A stretch of 64,000 bases of DNA from Corbicula japonica (taxonomy: Eukaryota; Mollusca; Bivalvia; Venerida; Cyrenidae): contig JAZAYU010000010.1 of assembly GCA_038501625.1 (NCBI GenBank), positions 6,407,380 to 6,471,379 on the forward strand, in the 5' to 3' direction. Each line of letters starts with the position of its first letter. Positions within the stretch are counted from its first letter, which is position 1. Both the position numbers and the translations under genes were made by a program. This document shows, piece after piece, positions 46,854 to 58,089 of this stretch. A model generated the notes under the pieces. That model did not search any database and was not told the DNA's origin. It saw only the letters and a program-made list of their open reading frames with translations.

Positions 46854-46983
46854 GTAAGCTAAATACATTGTCATAATTATTCTTATAATAATTTATTAAG
46901 ACAATAACAGATGTGATTAATAAAATCTATGAGCCGAATGCTTAAATTAGCTAATGTGGCCGAGTTTTTTTCGGTTCTTATTG

Positions 46984-47100
46984 TGTGTTGTTGCGCTCAA
47001 CCCGGGGCTAGACGGTCCCGACAGTGATATTTTAACAGGATTATCCAAACCGAGCCTGCACTATTTTGATATTTCCCACATTCAGGGGACTTCCATTTTA
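46984..47100 (+). repeat. R2 repeat fragment
   Basis: TTGCGCTCAACCCGGGGCTA and AACCGAGCCTGCACTATTTT, between gene B exons 14 and 15. Confidence 0.55.
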
Positions 47101-47168
47101 AACTATTTGAATTCGAAAAATCTCAATGTCAGATATATATTGATAAAACATTTTTGTTACATTTTCAG

Positions 47169-47264
47169 AGTGTTTCACGGTTCAAGTTGTCTCTCCTTGG
47201 AATACATGTCATAGTGCTGACCGGTCTAGTTATAGCAATATGTGTGGTTATAGGAATCAACTAA
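47169..47264 (+). CDS. Gene B exon 15: C-terminal hydrophobic segment
   Basis: Acceptor CATTTTCAG; SVSRFKLSLLGIHVIVLTG, then LVIAICVVIGIN and TAA at 47262-47264. Against gene A many of the differences are third-position or conservative, so this exon was under constraint until recently, even though it lies beyond two in-frame stops. Confidence 0.88.
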   Translation, partial: SVSRFKLSLLGIHVIVLTGLVIAICVVIGIN

Positions 47265-47326
47265 AATTTGTGGGCATTATATAATTTTGTTGCAACAATT
47301 TGTATTGTACTCAAGTCTGACTTATG

Positions 47327-47436
47327 CCAAAGGTTATAAAACTGAGCATGGAAACCAGTCTCAAATCCCAAGCATCTGATTGGCTGAAATGGTGACCAGT
47401 CGCAGTTATATTACCTTCAGCCCTAGTGTTCTTGTA
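47327..47436. mobile_element. Palindromic MITE, partly deleted
   Basis: AAGGTTATAAAACTGAGCAT and CAGTCTCAAATCCCAAG form the left arm; most of the right arm is lost. It falls in the likely 3' UTR of gene B. Confidence 0.65.
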
Positions 47437-47687
47437 GATATGTTGTGACCCTTAGCAATGATTGTTTTAAGTTTAAAACAAACAACAGCACTGTGCTCGT
47501 TAAAAAGTTAGTGTCAGATGTCTCTTTAAAAGAGTTAATATAATGAATATTTCTTGAAAAAAAATCCTAAAATTTAGTAAAATGTAGACAAATGGAGTCT
47601 GATTTATTTGCCTAATAGTGTATACCTGGCAAGCAGAAGTACAGTTGTCTGTATAGTTGAATTTAAAGACATTAAAGCGAAGTTTGG

Positions 47688-47693
47688 AATAAA
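47688..47693 (+). terminator. Possible poly(A) signal of gene B
   Basis: AATAAA, 424 bases after the stop codon. The only support is position; AT-rich DNA makes chance matches common. Confidence 0.25.
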
Positions 47694-47825
47694 CATGAGC
47701 ATTATCTCCAATCTACCCATTCTTTTCTGGCTTTAATATTTGATTGTGTACATAGCAGATTATTCATTTAAAAAGTCAATATATATATATATACATTGTT
47801 ACACATTTATACACTTTTTTTCCTT

Positions 47826-48223
47826 ATTACGCAAATTCCTACGATAAATACTTCGTATTACTTGCGTTACACAAATACCTCCGATAAATACCTCGTATTA
47901 CTTGCGTTACACAAATACCTACGATAAATACCTCGTATTACTTGCGTTACACAAATACCTACGATAAATACCTCGTATTACTTGCGTTACACAAATACCT
48001 ACGATAAATACCTCGTATTACTTGCGTTACACAAATACCTACGATAAATACCTCGTATTACTTGTTTTACACAAATACCTACGATAAATACCTCGTATTA
48101 CTTGTTTTACACAAATACCTACGATAAATACCTCGTATTACTTGTTTTACACAAATACCTACGATAAATACCTCGTATTACTTGTTTTACACAAATACCT
48201 ACGATAAATACCTCGTATCACTT
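47826..48223. repeat. 40-bp minisatellite, about 10 units
   Basis: Unit CTTGCGTTACACAAATACCT followed by ACGATAAATACCTCGTATTA. The first unit is diverged. Units starting 47861-48021 read CTTGCGTTAC; units starting 48061-48181 read CTTGTTTTAC. Confidence 0.95.
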
Positions 48224-48229
48224 GTCTGT

Positions 48230-49235
48230 TGGTAGATTTTGGTAGCCTTATGGAAAACAAAATATTCATAGTAAATAATTTATTAAAATGACATGTGTAG
48301 ATACTGATCAAAAATATTTAGCATGTAAACACTGTAATTTAGTTATATAAGTGATTTTGAAGTTCATACAAATACAGATATATAACAATTAACTATAAAA
48401 TAGTAATTAATTTAGCAGTTTTGAACCATGTGAGCTACAAGGGCTATTTGCAATCAAGCTGAATAGCTGCTAGTGGTCAGTTTACAAGCAAATAACATAT
48501 TTTTTTTTATTTTTGTGTGTTACTTTTTGTGTACTTCGGCAGGGAAAAGGGTATACTTTACTATTTTCTAGCTGCTAGCAGGCGATTTTGCTGCTAATTT
48601 TAATGTTCTTAAATAGGTACCATATCTCGTATTAACTGGGTTACTAATGTTTTGTTTTGCTGACAGGTTCAATGTAATTATCTAACATCTGGCAGATGCA
48701 CGTGTTGCTAACTTTCCTATATATTGATATATAATTATGTGTATGTTTAATTGAAAATTGCCTTTTCGATAAACATATTTAACCCAACATCACAACAGAT
48801 ATTCAAAATCACTATGACAAGTCATATTCTCCCATTTGCATTGCGATTGACCGCCTAAGACGTTTACCTTTATGTTTCTTTTAAACACTTGTTAGTGGTG
48901 TCCTTTACAAAAATCGATCAATTATTAATTTGTGCTATCTTTCACTCTACTGATAAGCCTTGTGTTGAGGCAGTTTTTTTCTGCATAGACCTTTTCTTGT
49001 TATTGAATATTTTAAAGAGTAAAGCTTTAAAAGGTTTGTAAGAAAGTTTTTCATCTATTTTTATGTGCTGAGAGGAAAAAGTTTGGTCAGTAGGAATACT
49101 TCATACGATAAAATTGTTAAACATTTAAATTGAAGACAAAAGCATCTTTCACCACGAAAATCATTTAATACCCATTGACTTTCAACAATATTAACTGAAT
49201 CCAGTCATAAAAAGCGATTCAGTTTGATTAAGGTT
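48230..49235. other. Intergenic with an R1 fragment
   Basis: R1 (minus) at about 48832-48985; nothing else recognised. Confidence 0.5.
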
Positions 49236-49239
49236 GAAG

Positions 49240-49960
49240 ACAGGGGTCAAAATCAAAATTTACATTACACTCAATATTTTGTATGACAACCTCTAGCTTG
49301 AATAATAGCCAGAAAACGCCCTTCGTATGTTGTTTACGAGTGTTTGAATGATGTGAATAGGGGTTTGGGCCTATTCCTTGTCCAATAACGGTTACCGTTT
49401 CAGACCATTTACGTTGTTGACGTCATTCCTGTCAGCACCTTTCTTCCAAGATCATAGCGCTCCCAACACCGTAACGGTCATATTTAAAGACGTTAGCAGG
49501 ATCAAACCTTTCTCATCGACGTCAACAAAAACAAATCATTCCATCAGCTTCTTTTAGATTAAATTTGGAATAAGCGGTGAATTCGATCCTGTTCCATCGC
49601 TATCTATTCCTGCGACTGCCCTGACGTGCCCAATTCAAATGTGCGACGCGCTGACGTGCTGTTAGAAAAATACCTTTGTAAGGACTTCGAGCACGCAGCC
49701 GAGCAGCTCTCCGCCGGTTTGAAGCGATACAAACGAATATTCTTGAATGTCTAAGACGTTTAACGAGCTTTTGAGCAGGTGTGAAGCAATTTGTTGACGT
49801 CACCTTAACGCGACATTGTTTTCAACGTCCTACCTGGACGACGCAGGTGGTTGACGCTGCCAGTTTGTCAGAATTGCAAAAATTCAAAATTTCAATGACG
49901 GTTTTCATCAGCACGTACGTCTCGACCATTTTGAATTTACACAGTCATGGTCTGAATGAG
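49240..49960 (-). pseudogene. Decayed Tc1-like transposase
   Basis: Minus strand, from about 49860: VTSTNCFTPAQKLVKRLR, then RRAARLRARSPYKGIFLTAR and VAHLNWARQ (the LRARxPYKG...LTxxxRxxRLxWA pattern of Tc1 transposases), FNLKEADG (near 49550) and, at the tail, VFWLLFKLEVVIQ in the place of the usual I-x-ARGGHT. Stops and shifts throughout. Confidence 0.75.
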
Positions 49961-49964
49961 GAAG

Positions 49965-51550
49965 GTTTTTGTTAACAAATCATCGTGTATGTGATAAGAA
50001 GAGTTAGTACAACACATATGTTCATTTTTTTCACGATATTTGCAATATTGTAGACTTAGGGCGAAAACGAAAATACTGACTAATATGTTTGTTTGTTTTT
50101 TTGTTTGTTTTTTTTTTTTTGTTTGTTTGTTTGTTTGTTTGTTTGGGCACTCTCCAAGGGATAGCCTCAAAGCTAAATGAATACACTAAATTGTAAACAG
50201 AAACATTGGAAATAAATATAAAAGTAAGTCAAAACCATGTCGTACCTCGTATTCAAAATAATAGGCACACTTGATAGTATGTTGGAAATGTACACATGAT
50301 AGCCGCAATCAGAAAAAAAAGATAAACACCTGCTTCCTGTTTGCCGATGGTGTACCTCAAGCAACCAAATAATGAAACGTTTTTGTTTAGTCCTTTTTTC
50401 ATGTAAGAAAACATATAAGAAAGAATGACAAGACACCTGACTGGAAATGGTGGATGAAATAAGCCGACCTAACGGAGAAACCCCGAACATCCTTTAAAAC
50501 ATTAAACTCTTTTTGGCTGTTTTAAGTATTCAATTTTCGAACTATTTGACTGCATTCTTCTTAATATTTCTTGAACCGTCTTTTATGGCAATACCGTTGT
50601 ATTCTAACCAGTATGCTTTATCACGGGAAGAAAGCAGAGACAATCTGAAGTGAAAAATGAAGGACGTATCTTTGTTGAAATCATTAAATATCGTTAACCA
50701 ACAGCCATTTATTTTTTATTATAATATCCCGTTTCTAAAAAGAGCATTACAAAAAAGCTTTTAATGGCCATCAGTGCAACAAGTTACAACGCTCCCAAAA
50801 TATTTTACCTTTATTGAAAAAATTGAACGTATGGATCCCTGTGTTTTTGTTTTTCTTGTTAACGTTTCTTGTTTGTGTAATGTTCACTGAAACTTTGTAT
50901 TCACCAAACTTTGGGCGTAGCATTCTTGCATCGACTTTTTGTGATATTTGTAAAATGTTCCTGCTGCAATATACAAGGCGAAAAAAAAGATATTACTTAA
51001 CTAGGGTAACATAATATCCACCAGGCTTACTTTTACATTTGCGCACGACTAAACCTTTAGTCTAGTGAAAATCAGTATATATTACCCATATTATAAATAT
51101 ATAACCATACTATCTTCAAAACACAGGTTAAACTTAGGTTATAAAATTCCTTTCTTAGACATCCATGTTAAGTGTTTGTTTATTTCGTTGAGAGCTAATG
51201 TCCTCAATCGTTTATTTCTTTAATCTGATGATAGTAGTTACCCCTGTCTATGAGTTGTTCAGTATGTTTTCATTATTCCGTAAACAATTTTTAGCACCTC
51301 ACAGTTATAGTGATTGTTTTTCTAATTCTAAAACTCAAATTCCGTTCCCGCATCTAGTTCCAGCATGCAAAGAACTTTCATTACATCGTCTTTTTTTGTG
51401 TCGCACTTCATTGGAGTTTACCGCAAACAACAAGTATATATCTCTTAAATTGCTGAGATGGGTGCTTGTGGTGGCACTTGTAAAGTAAAAATTTTCCTTT
51501 GACGGAATACGATCAGACATCTGTTTCTTTTATCGCAAAACCTTTCTGTC
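49965..51550. other. Intergenic, no supportable gene
   Basis: A (TTTG)n run at 50088-50147. The frame at 50814-51014 starts with a hydrophobic stretch (VFLFFLLTFLVCVMF) but nothing supports it as a gene. Confidence 0.5.
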
Positions 51551-51552
51551 TA

Positions 51553-51729
51553 CAGTGAAACCCCGCTATTACGGACACCTAAGGGACTGAGGGAAAGTGT
51601 CCTTAATAGCGGGTTGTCCTTAATTGTGGGTTTTAAACAAAAGGAAGAGAAAATGTCTGTTCTTTAAAAAATTGCCCGTTATACCGGGGTGCCTGTAATA
51701 TTGGGTGTCCGTAATGAGGGGTTTTACTG
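51553..51729. mobile_element. 177-bp TA-flanked MITE
   Basis: CAGTGAAACCCCGCTATTAC ... TGAGGGGTTTTACTG, flanked by TA at 51551-51552 and 51730-51731. Same length and end sequence type as 24629-24806. Confidence 0.8.
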
Positions 51730-52117
51730 TATTTTGTCAGCATTTTGCAGCTCACCTTCAAAAGTATATATCCCGTTTATCATCAGTTTTCGGTTTTAGA
51801 TCCTGCAGCTGTTGCACATAAAAGTCATCTTCACTACAACTTACTTTGGGTATAAGTGCGAAGCCACACGGAATCGCCATTTGACCTACACCGGCTGGGT
51901 TACTCGATTTACTATCTTATTTATAACACTTTTTGCATTATCAATTTCTACACTATGACATTGCCTTTGACTATCAGTAGTATGCATGAGCGTTCTTGAT
52001 ATTAATTGATATTCCTAAATTTTAAGAGACGGCTTTAACAGTCCGACCGGTTATGAACAAATTCTTGCGACCTTGTAGCTGCTTAGTGATTGCTTCCCTA
52101 TGTGAAAGTCTATAAGG

Positions 52118-52365
52118 TCGTGACACCTATTAGGAGAGCATATGGTAAATGTGAAATCTAGTGAATGTCGTGACACCTCTGCAGACAGCATGGCGGTAAC
52201 GGTTACAGTGTATTAAATCCTGACATCTCTGCAAAGAGCATGGGGTGACGGTAACAGTCTATTACATCGTTACACCTCAGCAGAGAGCATGGGGTAACGG
52301 TGACAGTGCATAATATCGTGACACCTCTGCCGAGAGCATCAGCAAAATGTGACAGCCTATTACGG
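52118..52365. repeat. ~50-bp minisatellite, five degenerate units
   Basis: Units start TCGTGACACCT-like at 52118, 52168, 52218, 52267 and 52318 and share AGAGCATGGGGTAACGGT. Confidence 0.85.
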
Positions 52366-52498
52366 ATCTTAACGACTGTCTGGTATACTTGAAACTATTA
52401 ATGAGAATAGAATCAAATTGAATTTACATATTTGCGGTCAAACTGTCAAAATTTTCTTCAGTATAAATCCATCACTGGTTGCACAATGATAAACTGCT

Positions 52499-52627
52499 GT
52501 GCCCAAGATTATAAAACTGAGTTTGGAAACCAGTCTCAAATCTCAAGCATCTGACTGGCTGAAATGGTGACCAGATGCTTGAGATTTGAGACTGGTTTCC
52601 AAACTCAGTTTTAAAACCTTCAGCCCT
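52499..52627. mobile_element. Palindromic MITE with CTG flanks
   Basis: TGCCCAAGATTATAAAACTG ... AGTTTTAAAACCTTCAGCC with CTG on both sides, supporting a 3-bp CWG target duplication. Confidence 0.8.
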
Positions 52628-53156
52628 GTACTATGTGTACCTTTACTGGGTTCCACAATGACGCTGATAGGAGTTGGAGATATTGACGCTGATTCGATCC
52701 CCGTTCTGAGATTTCCTCATAATAAATGAAACTGATGGGTTCCAGATATAACTCCACACATTGAATTGCTTGAAAATTTATTTTCGTGATCTTAACCAAA
52801 TTGTTGTTGATCCATATGAATTTATATGTAATTTCTTTTCCATTAAACAGCTTGATCTTTTAGATATCCAAAACTACCAAAAACATATTTTAGTTTTTTT
52901 TCTAAATTTCCATTTCAAAAAGGAATGAACTTGCTTTTAATTTGATGTTATGTTATTGCTGTTGTATGGTGAAGCTCATGAAGTATAACTAATTGTGATC
53001 ACATGTGAAACTCTCATTACTAATGTTCAGTCTAAAATGTTCTAAAAGAAAGATGTATAAGAAATAACCTTGATGTGCACTCCCTTTTTTTTGCTCATTT
53101 AAAAGACTGAATAATATTAGACTAGCCATAAGTCAGATAATAAAGTAAATAAAAGG

Positions 53157-53590
53157 GAACTTTGAAAGCCATCGAACACGACAAATATGAAAAAATTGCA
53201 GGCTTGGTTTGATTTAGCCTGTTCATGGGCAGTAATTGAAATCCATATTACTTCCCTTCCAATTAAAGACTGATCTTATTTTGACCAAGCGGTGTACGTA
53301 AATGGTATTAGATTCATTTACAAAAAAAAACAATAAAGATTAAACAGAAATTGTTATTATTGATTTCAACACTTTAAAAGCCATCGAACACGACACATAT
53401 AAAAAAAGTTCGCAGGCTTGGTTTGATTTAGGCTGTTCATGGGCAGTAATTGAAATCCATATTACTTCCTTTCCAGTTAAAGACTGATCTTAGTTTGACC
53501 AAGCGGTGTACGTAAATATAAGAGTCATTAACGAAAATAATCAATATAGATTAAAAAGACATGCTATTATTGATTTCAAGACAAAACAGT
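53157..53590 (-). repeat. Tandem pair of R2 repeats, ~216-bp period
   Basis: Two units (about 53157-53372 and 53373-53590), both with CCATCGAACACGACA, GGCTTGGTTTGATTTAG and CCAAGCGGTGTACGTAAAT. Confidence 0.75.
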
Positions 53591-53764
53591 TCTTTTCACA
53601 GCCTCTCTTGACATAGGGAAAAACAAAACTAACAAAATTGTAAATATATATAACTGATGACGAATTAGAACTTTGGGTGAATGTATGTCAGGGTTTCTTT
53701 TTCTATATGTTTAGCTAACTTGTTTTTTTAACTTCTTTAACTAGAGACACTATCGTTTGAAATT

Positions 53765-53993
53765 CACAGTAGCGCTATTTGTGCAGTGTGGCGGCCGTAA
53801 AAAGTCTCCCCGTACATATAGTCAGTACTGTTATCAGTAAAAAATAACCCGTTACCGATGTCATGCAGTGATTGTTACGTATATCAGGGCTATCCCATCA
53901 ACCTTTCTTGGGGTTGTCCCGGTTAGCTCAGTTGGTTGCGTCGGGCTAGGCGCTGTCGCCGGACGGTGCGGGTTCGCACCCAGCTAGAGACAC
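53765..53993 (+). repeat. tRNA-derived SINE copy, best-preserved boxes
   Basis: Body 53765-53910, then a tRNA-like module with A box TAGCTCAGTTGG (53923-53934) and B box GGTTCGCACCC (53971-53981). Confidence 0.75.
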
Positions 53994-53999
53994 TTTAAT

Positions 54000-55237
54000 T
54001 TGTATCGGTTTGCATATTATCTCAGTTAAAAACGTAGATATTTATAACATCAATTGAGCCAATAAATGGCTAATAAGTTTTGCTAAAATAATGCTGGCAT
54101 AAAAAATCAAAAAATATATTTAAGGTAATTTGCCGGTTTGACTGATTAGTAGGTAATATGCAACATTTGCTCTGTATGCAAACATGTTTATTAGTGAATC
54201 TGTATATTACTATAGCTTTAAAGAAATGAAAAGAAAAGAAAATTTTAAACAATAATAACACGAAAAGAAACTATCTTGATTTCATTGTTTTAATGAATTT
54301 AATGCCAATGAACAGGCTCACTCAAACTGAGCCTGCAATAATTTCATATTGGACATGTTCGTTGTTATTGTTATATTTTTCTATTTTATATTTGATATTG
54401 TGAAACCTTAACTTTTGCGCTTTAATATGGAAAAGTGCTATGAATAATTATTATTCAAAAGCAACCGTGCAACAGTTTTAAAAGATAAGAGCTGAGATAC
54501 TATCTTTTCTTCGAATATTTGTCTATTGCTGTAGAAATAAATATTTTTATAGAAAGTATCAAACAAAAACATAAAAAACATACATTGTAAAAATTAATGC
54601 TTGATAATGAATTTTTTTCCAAGATCTTTAAGCATGATCTATGTTTTATGAGTATGCAATTCGATTAATGTTTTATTTAAACTGGAATAAAATATGTAAT
54701 AAAATATGTAATAAGAATGGTATTTGAACCTTGGACATTATATGACGATTGAAACAAATGTCTTTGTATATTTTCTGCCTCTATTTAGAAGATGTTTTCT
54801 CGAAATTAGAAAATACTGTACGCCGTTTGGTGTCTATATCAGTTGAAGCTTGTAGTGTCATTTTTTATAATATGATTTTACAGGTATAATTATATTACAA
54901 TCGACTGAAGACTGCATGTACTGACAACTTTTTATGAAGCTATTTAAAATAAATACTCATGAATCGCATTTATTCTTATACATACACCCAGCAGGGTTAC
55001 AAGAAAATAAATATTTATCTAGTAGTCCATGTTAATGTGGAAAAGTTTTGTTTTGACACGTATCATTTAAGATTGACGTTAAAATAAAAAATCTACTCCT
55101 GTAACAAATTGTTTATACTCAACATTTTATATTTAAGTTTAAGTTAATTGCAGTACTGTACTACATAACAAATACATGTATAAGCACCCTTATAGTGTTC
55201 TGAGAAGTTTTTGAAAGTATAAATTTCAATTGTAATT
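54000..55237. other. Intergenic with an R2 scrap
   Basis: R2 words at 54300-54365 (AATGAACAGGCTCACTCAAA). No gene supported. Confidence 0.5.
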
Positions 55238-55487
55238 GAGGCACGCCACGGGAAAGGTACCTTCGGTCATAGTTCGTGACATTTTAGTTGTTACTATATT
55301 TAGAAAGAACTTACGATATTATATTATTTTCTCATAACTAAAAAGTGATTTTGTTACACTTTATGTTAATAAAATAGTACTTTTACCGCACATTGCATAG
55401 TAATAAATGTCGTCTGCTCAACTTTATGACGTCATTTCAAAGATTGACGTCAACTGTCCGAAGGTACCTTTTCCCGTGACGCGCCCC
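55238..55487. mobile_element. 250-bp MITE, sister of 40399-40647
   Basis: Ends GAGGCACGCCACGGGAAAGG and CTTTTCCCGTGACGCGCCCC; interior shares TTAGTTGTTACTATATTTAG-like words with the sister. No clear target duplication left. Confidence 0.8.
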
Positions 55488-55489
55488 AT

Positions 55490-56535
55490 ATTATAAAACG
55501 ATTGTAATAATTGTCGGTGCGTCACTTTTCTATATCTAAAGATTTCCAATAAATACGATTTCATATCTGCAGGACAATGTCTGCCGATCCAAAATTGTTG
55601 AATATGCATCCTTATAAGTAGATCGATACAGAATTTTTAATATTGCCTTTTGCGTATGCCTTAAATCTAAATACAGTTGAAATTATATCCGTGGCATAAT
55701 AAATTAGTACCGAGTATTTCATAACCGACAACTTTTCTATAGGAAAATCATAATCATTGACTTTTTTGGAGAAAAAATGTTGTTTAAATTTTAAAGTGTC
55801 ACGATTTACAAAATGCAAGTTGTGAACTAGATTCTAAAAAAAAATTGACATTCATGCAGTTTATGTTAAAATTATTAAAATAAACAATAAAAAATGATAG
55901 GATAGAAATATCTCTGATTTTTATAACAAAAATTCCAGAATCATCAATTTATCTAACAAAACATTTGTTGTATTTTCCTTCTTTGGAGTATTTCATTAAC
56001 AAAACATTGAAAAAAGCTTTAACAGAAAATATTAACAAAACAAATAATACAAAATACATTTACTAATAAATAATAAGTCAATAAATAACTTATTGTTAAC
56101 AACAAAATAAAATATGTACAAAATTAAATTTTCATTTATAAAATGAACACTAAGGGACCATAAATAAAAAAGAGAAAAAGAAAATAAAATATAAGTTATA
56201 ACTGATCATGGATAAGTAGACAGTCACATTATACTCTGTGTAAATATATACACTTACATGTAACAATATTTCTAAGTATACACCTTCGAACTGGGGCATT
56301 ACTGACTTGACTTGATAATTGAACTATTGCTCTAAAACTTTCAATAAAACATCTAATAGATGCTAACTGATTTATAAGTAAAATATTTTACAAAATGACA
56401 GACAACTGACTGTTCACAATCATTTATAATACTGACACCCATAGAATACAAACTCACCACCTTCAGCGATAAACGGTCAAATAGCGAAAATGATGTTGAA
56501 GCGGTTTTTTTTATCGCAGTGGAACAGTTTTAATG
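55490..56535. other. Intergenic, nothing recognised
   Basis: Very AT-rich; only chance open frames. Confidence 0.5.
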
Positions 56536-56539
56536 TTAA

Positions 56540-56950
56540 TGCACAAGAGGACTGAAGCAGTTTTAATCCAAGCGAACTTAAATTCTGAAGAATATCGGCG
56601 ACAAGTCCTTGTTCCGGTTGTCCTTTCACTGCTTCAAGCACATAGGCGTATGCAGTTAATGCATGATTGAGTACCGTGTCATCATTCGGCGAACACCAGA
56701 CGTTTTCATGAGGTGCACACCGTCAGAAAATTTCCATGGTGCGCTAGATATCCGGATCTAAATCCAATTGAAAATCCGTGGTCTGATCTTGGAAGGGGCA
56801 TACGAAACAGGAGGGACCAACCATGCAATCTTCGCCAACTTGGTAATGCGCTTCTTCAGGAATTGGCTTAAGGAGTCATTCAGAACTGTAAGAGCTCAAT
56901 AAGATAGATCATTGTGTCTTACGGATATACACGCTGTTGGTGATCATACT
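56540..56950 (+). pseudogene. Tc1-like transposase C-terminal half, decayed
   Basis: LNSEEYRRQVLVPVVLSLLQ, AHRRMQLMHD then a stop where the catalytic D-N-A-P motif continues, VPCHHSANTRRF, RYPDLNPIENPWSDLGRGIR, RRDQPCNLRQLGNALLQELA. PDLNPIE is the diagnostic Tc1 motif. Stops follow at 56868 and later; no N-terminal half or TIRs recognised. Confidence 0.85.
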
Positions 56951-56954
56951 CTTT

Positions 56955-57980
56955 ACTCACTGATGTGAATTTGTATTCTGTGGGTTCCAGTACTCTTAAT
57001 GATTGTAAGCAGTCAATTGACTGTCATTTTTAATAATCGTTAACTAATAAATCAGTTAGAATTTATTGCATGTTTTATTGAAAGTTTTAGAGAAATAACT
57101 CAATTATCAAGCCAGAAATGCGTACGACGGTGTATACTTAGAAAGGTTGTTAAGTGTATATAACCAAAATAATTTGACTGATATGGGCGAAGTATATTTT
57201 TTTCAGTGATCAATATTAGTCAAGAAAAAATGCTTGTTCAACTTTTGCCCGATAAACAATTTCAAAATTCATTTTTATTACTCGTGACTGTCAAATTATC
57301 GATAATGTACTATATTAAATAGTCAGACCATTCTGTAGGTAAACAAAATTAGGATAATATAAATAAAACTAACACGTCCAATACATAACGTACGCATTTG
57401 ATAGCTAAAACACAATTATATAAAGAGTGTAAGAGTGTAGAGTGGTTTTACAAGGCTGTTGACATTTGTGTATTAACACATGTCAGAGATTAAACGAACA
57501 CAACAAAAAAGCTTTATCAAGAACCATGTTAACAAGCAAAATAGAAATGGAAAAAAAACTTGGTTGTTTAACACCCAGATTCTGTTGCTCCAGTTGGTAG
57601 GAACTTTCCCTAAATATTCTACTCAAAATTTAAAAAGAGCCCATTATGTAGCCTGTAATTTTTATTGTTTGGAAAGTATAGGATACATAAAGATTCGTTT
57701 GAATTGATTTTTCGATAAAACCGATGAATTAGTCATATGAGTTGAGTTATGGAACTGAAACCTGAATGTAAAATTATCTTAGCAAAAAAATCCATATACT
57801 ACGAAATTGGCACTTACCAAATTTTGAGTAGTATATTTGGAACAAAACATTGAATCTAAGACTTATAACGATAAGGGACCCTTTGTCTTTATTTACATTC
57901 AATCAAACTTTTTACACAGGTAAAACTCCAGTTAAATCTTCAGATCCATTTATTCATGGACCTTAGTTCTTAAGTATGGG
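56955..57980. other. Intergenic, nothing firm
   Basis: No feature beyond short chance frames. Confidence 0.45.
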
Positions 57981-57984
57981 ATAA

Positions 57985-58085
57985 TTAGTCACCATTTTTC
58001 ATCTCCCATCGAACAATTTTGTATAGAGGGGTATCCATAAGTTTCTGAAGTTTAGTTGCTGTGGTGCTTTGTCGCTTTCTGCGGC
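57985..58085 (-). CDS. Gene C candidate last exon
   Basis: Minus-strand acceptor CCTTTCAG, then (with a phase-1 base) G-RRKRQSTTATKLQKLMDTP, LYKIVRWEMKNGD and stop at 57987-57985. Its phase matches the donor of 61387-61547. I do not recognise the protein; a dibasic RRKR lies at the exon start. Confidence 0.45.
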
Positions 58086-58089
58086 CTGA

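Larger units (their letters stand above)
21428..47264 (+). pseudogene. FRRS1-like gene B: Reeler-mucin-DOMON-cytochrome b561, multiply disrupted
   Basis: Exons (phase-matched): E1 21428-21629; E2 22172-22296; E3 26001-26244 and 31595-31838; E4 26761-27362 and 32355-32956; E5 28781-28967 and 34375-34560; E6 36348-36443; E7 37638-37833; E8 38117-38230; E9 38629-38747; E10 39474-39560; E11 39959-40039; E12 41031-41130; E13 46375-46515; E14 46786-46853; E15 47169-47264. The predicted product is a type I-like secretory-route membrane protein: signal peptide, Reeler, Thr-rich stalk, DOMON, then a b561 helix bundle that in this family binds two haems and passes electrons across the membrane. The four b561 histidines (codons 38227, 39477, 39995, 41094) persist. 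Lesions: MITE in E3, +1 in E4, +1 in E5 copy 1, TAA in E9, TAG in E14. Intact splice sites argue for recent loss. Confidence 0.85.

Noticed and set aside
47826..48223. CRISPR-like array
   Set aside because: Units are head-to-tail without unique spacers, in a eukaryotic genome; it is a minisatellite.
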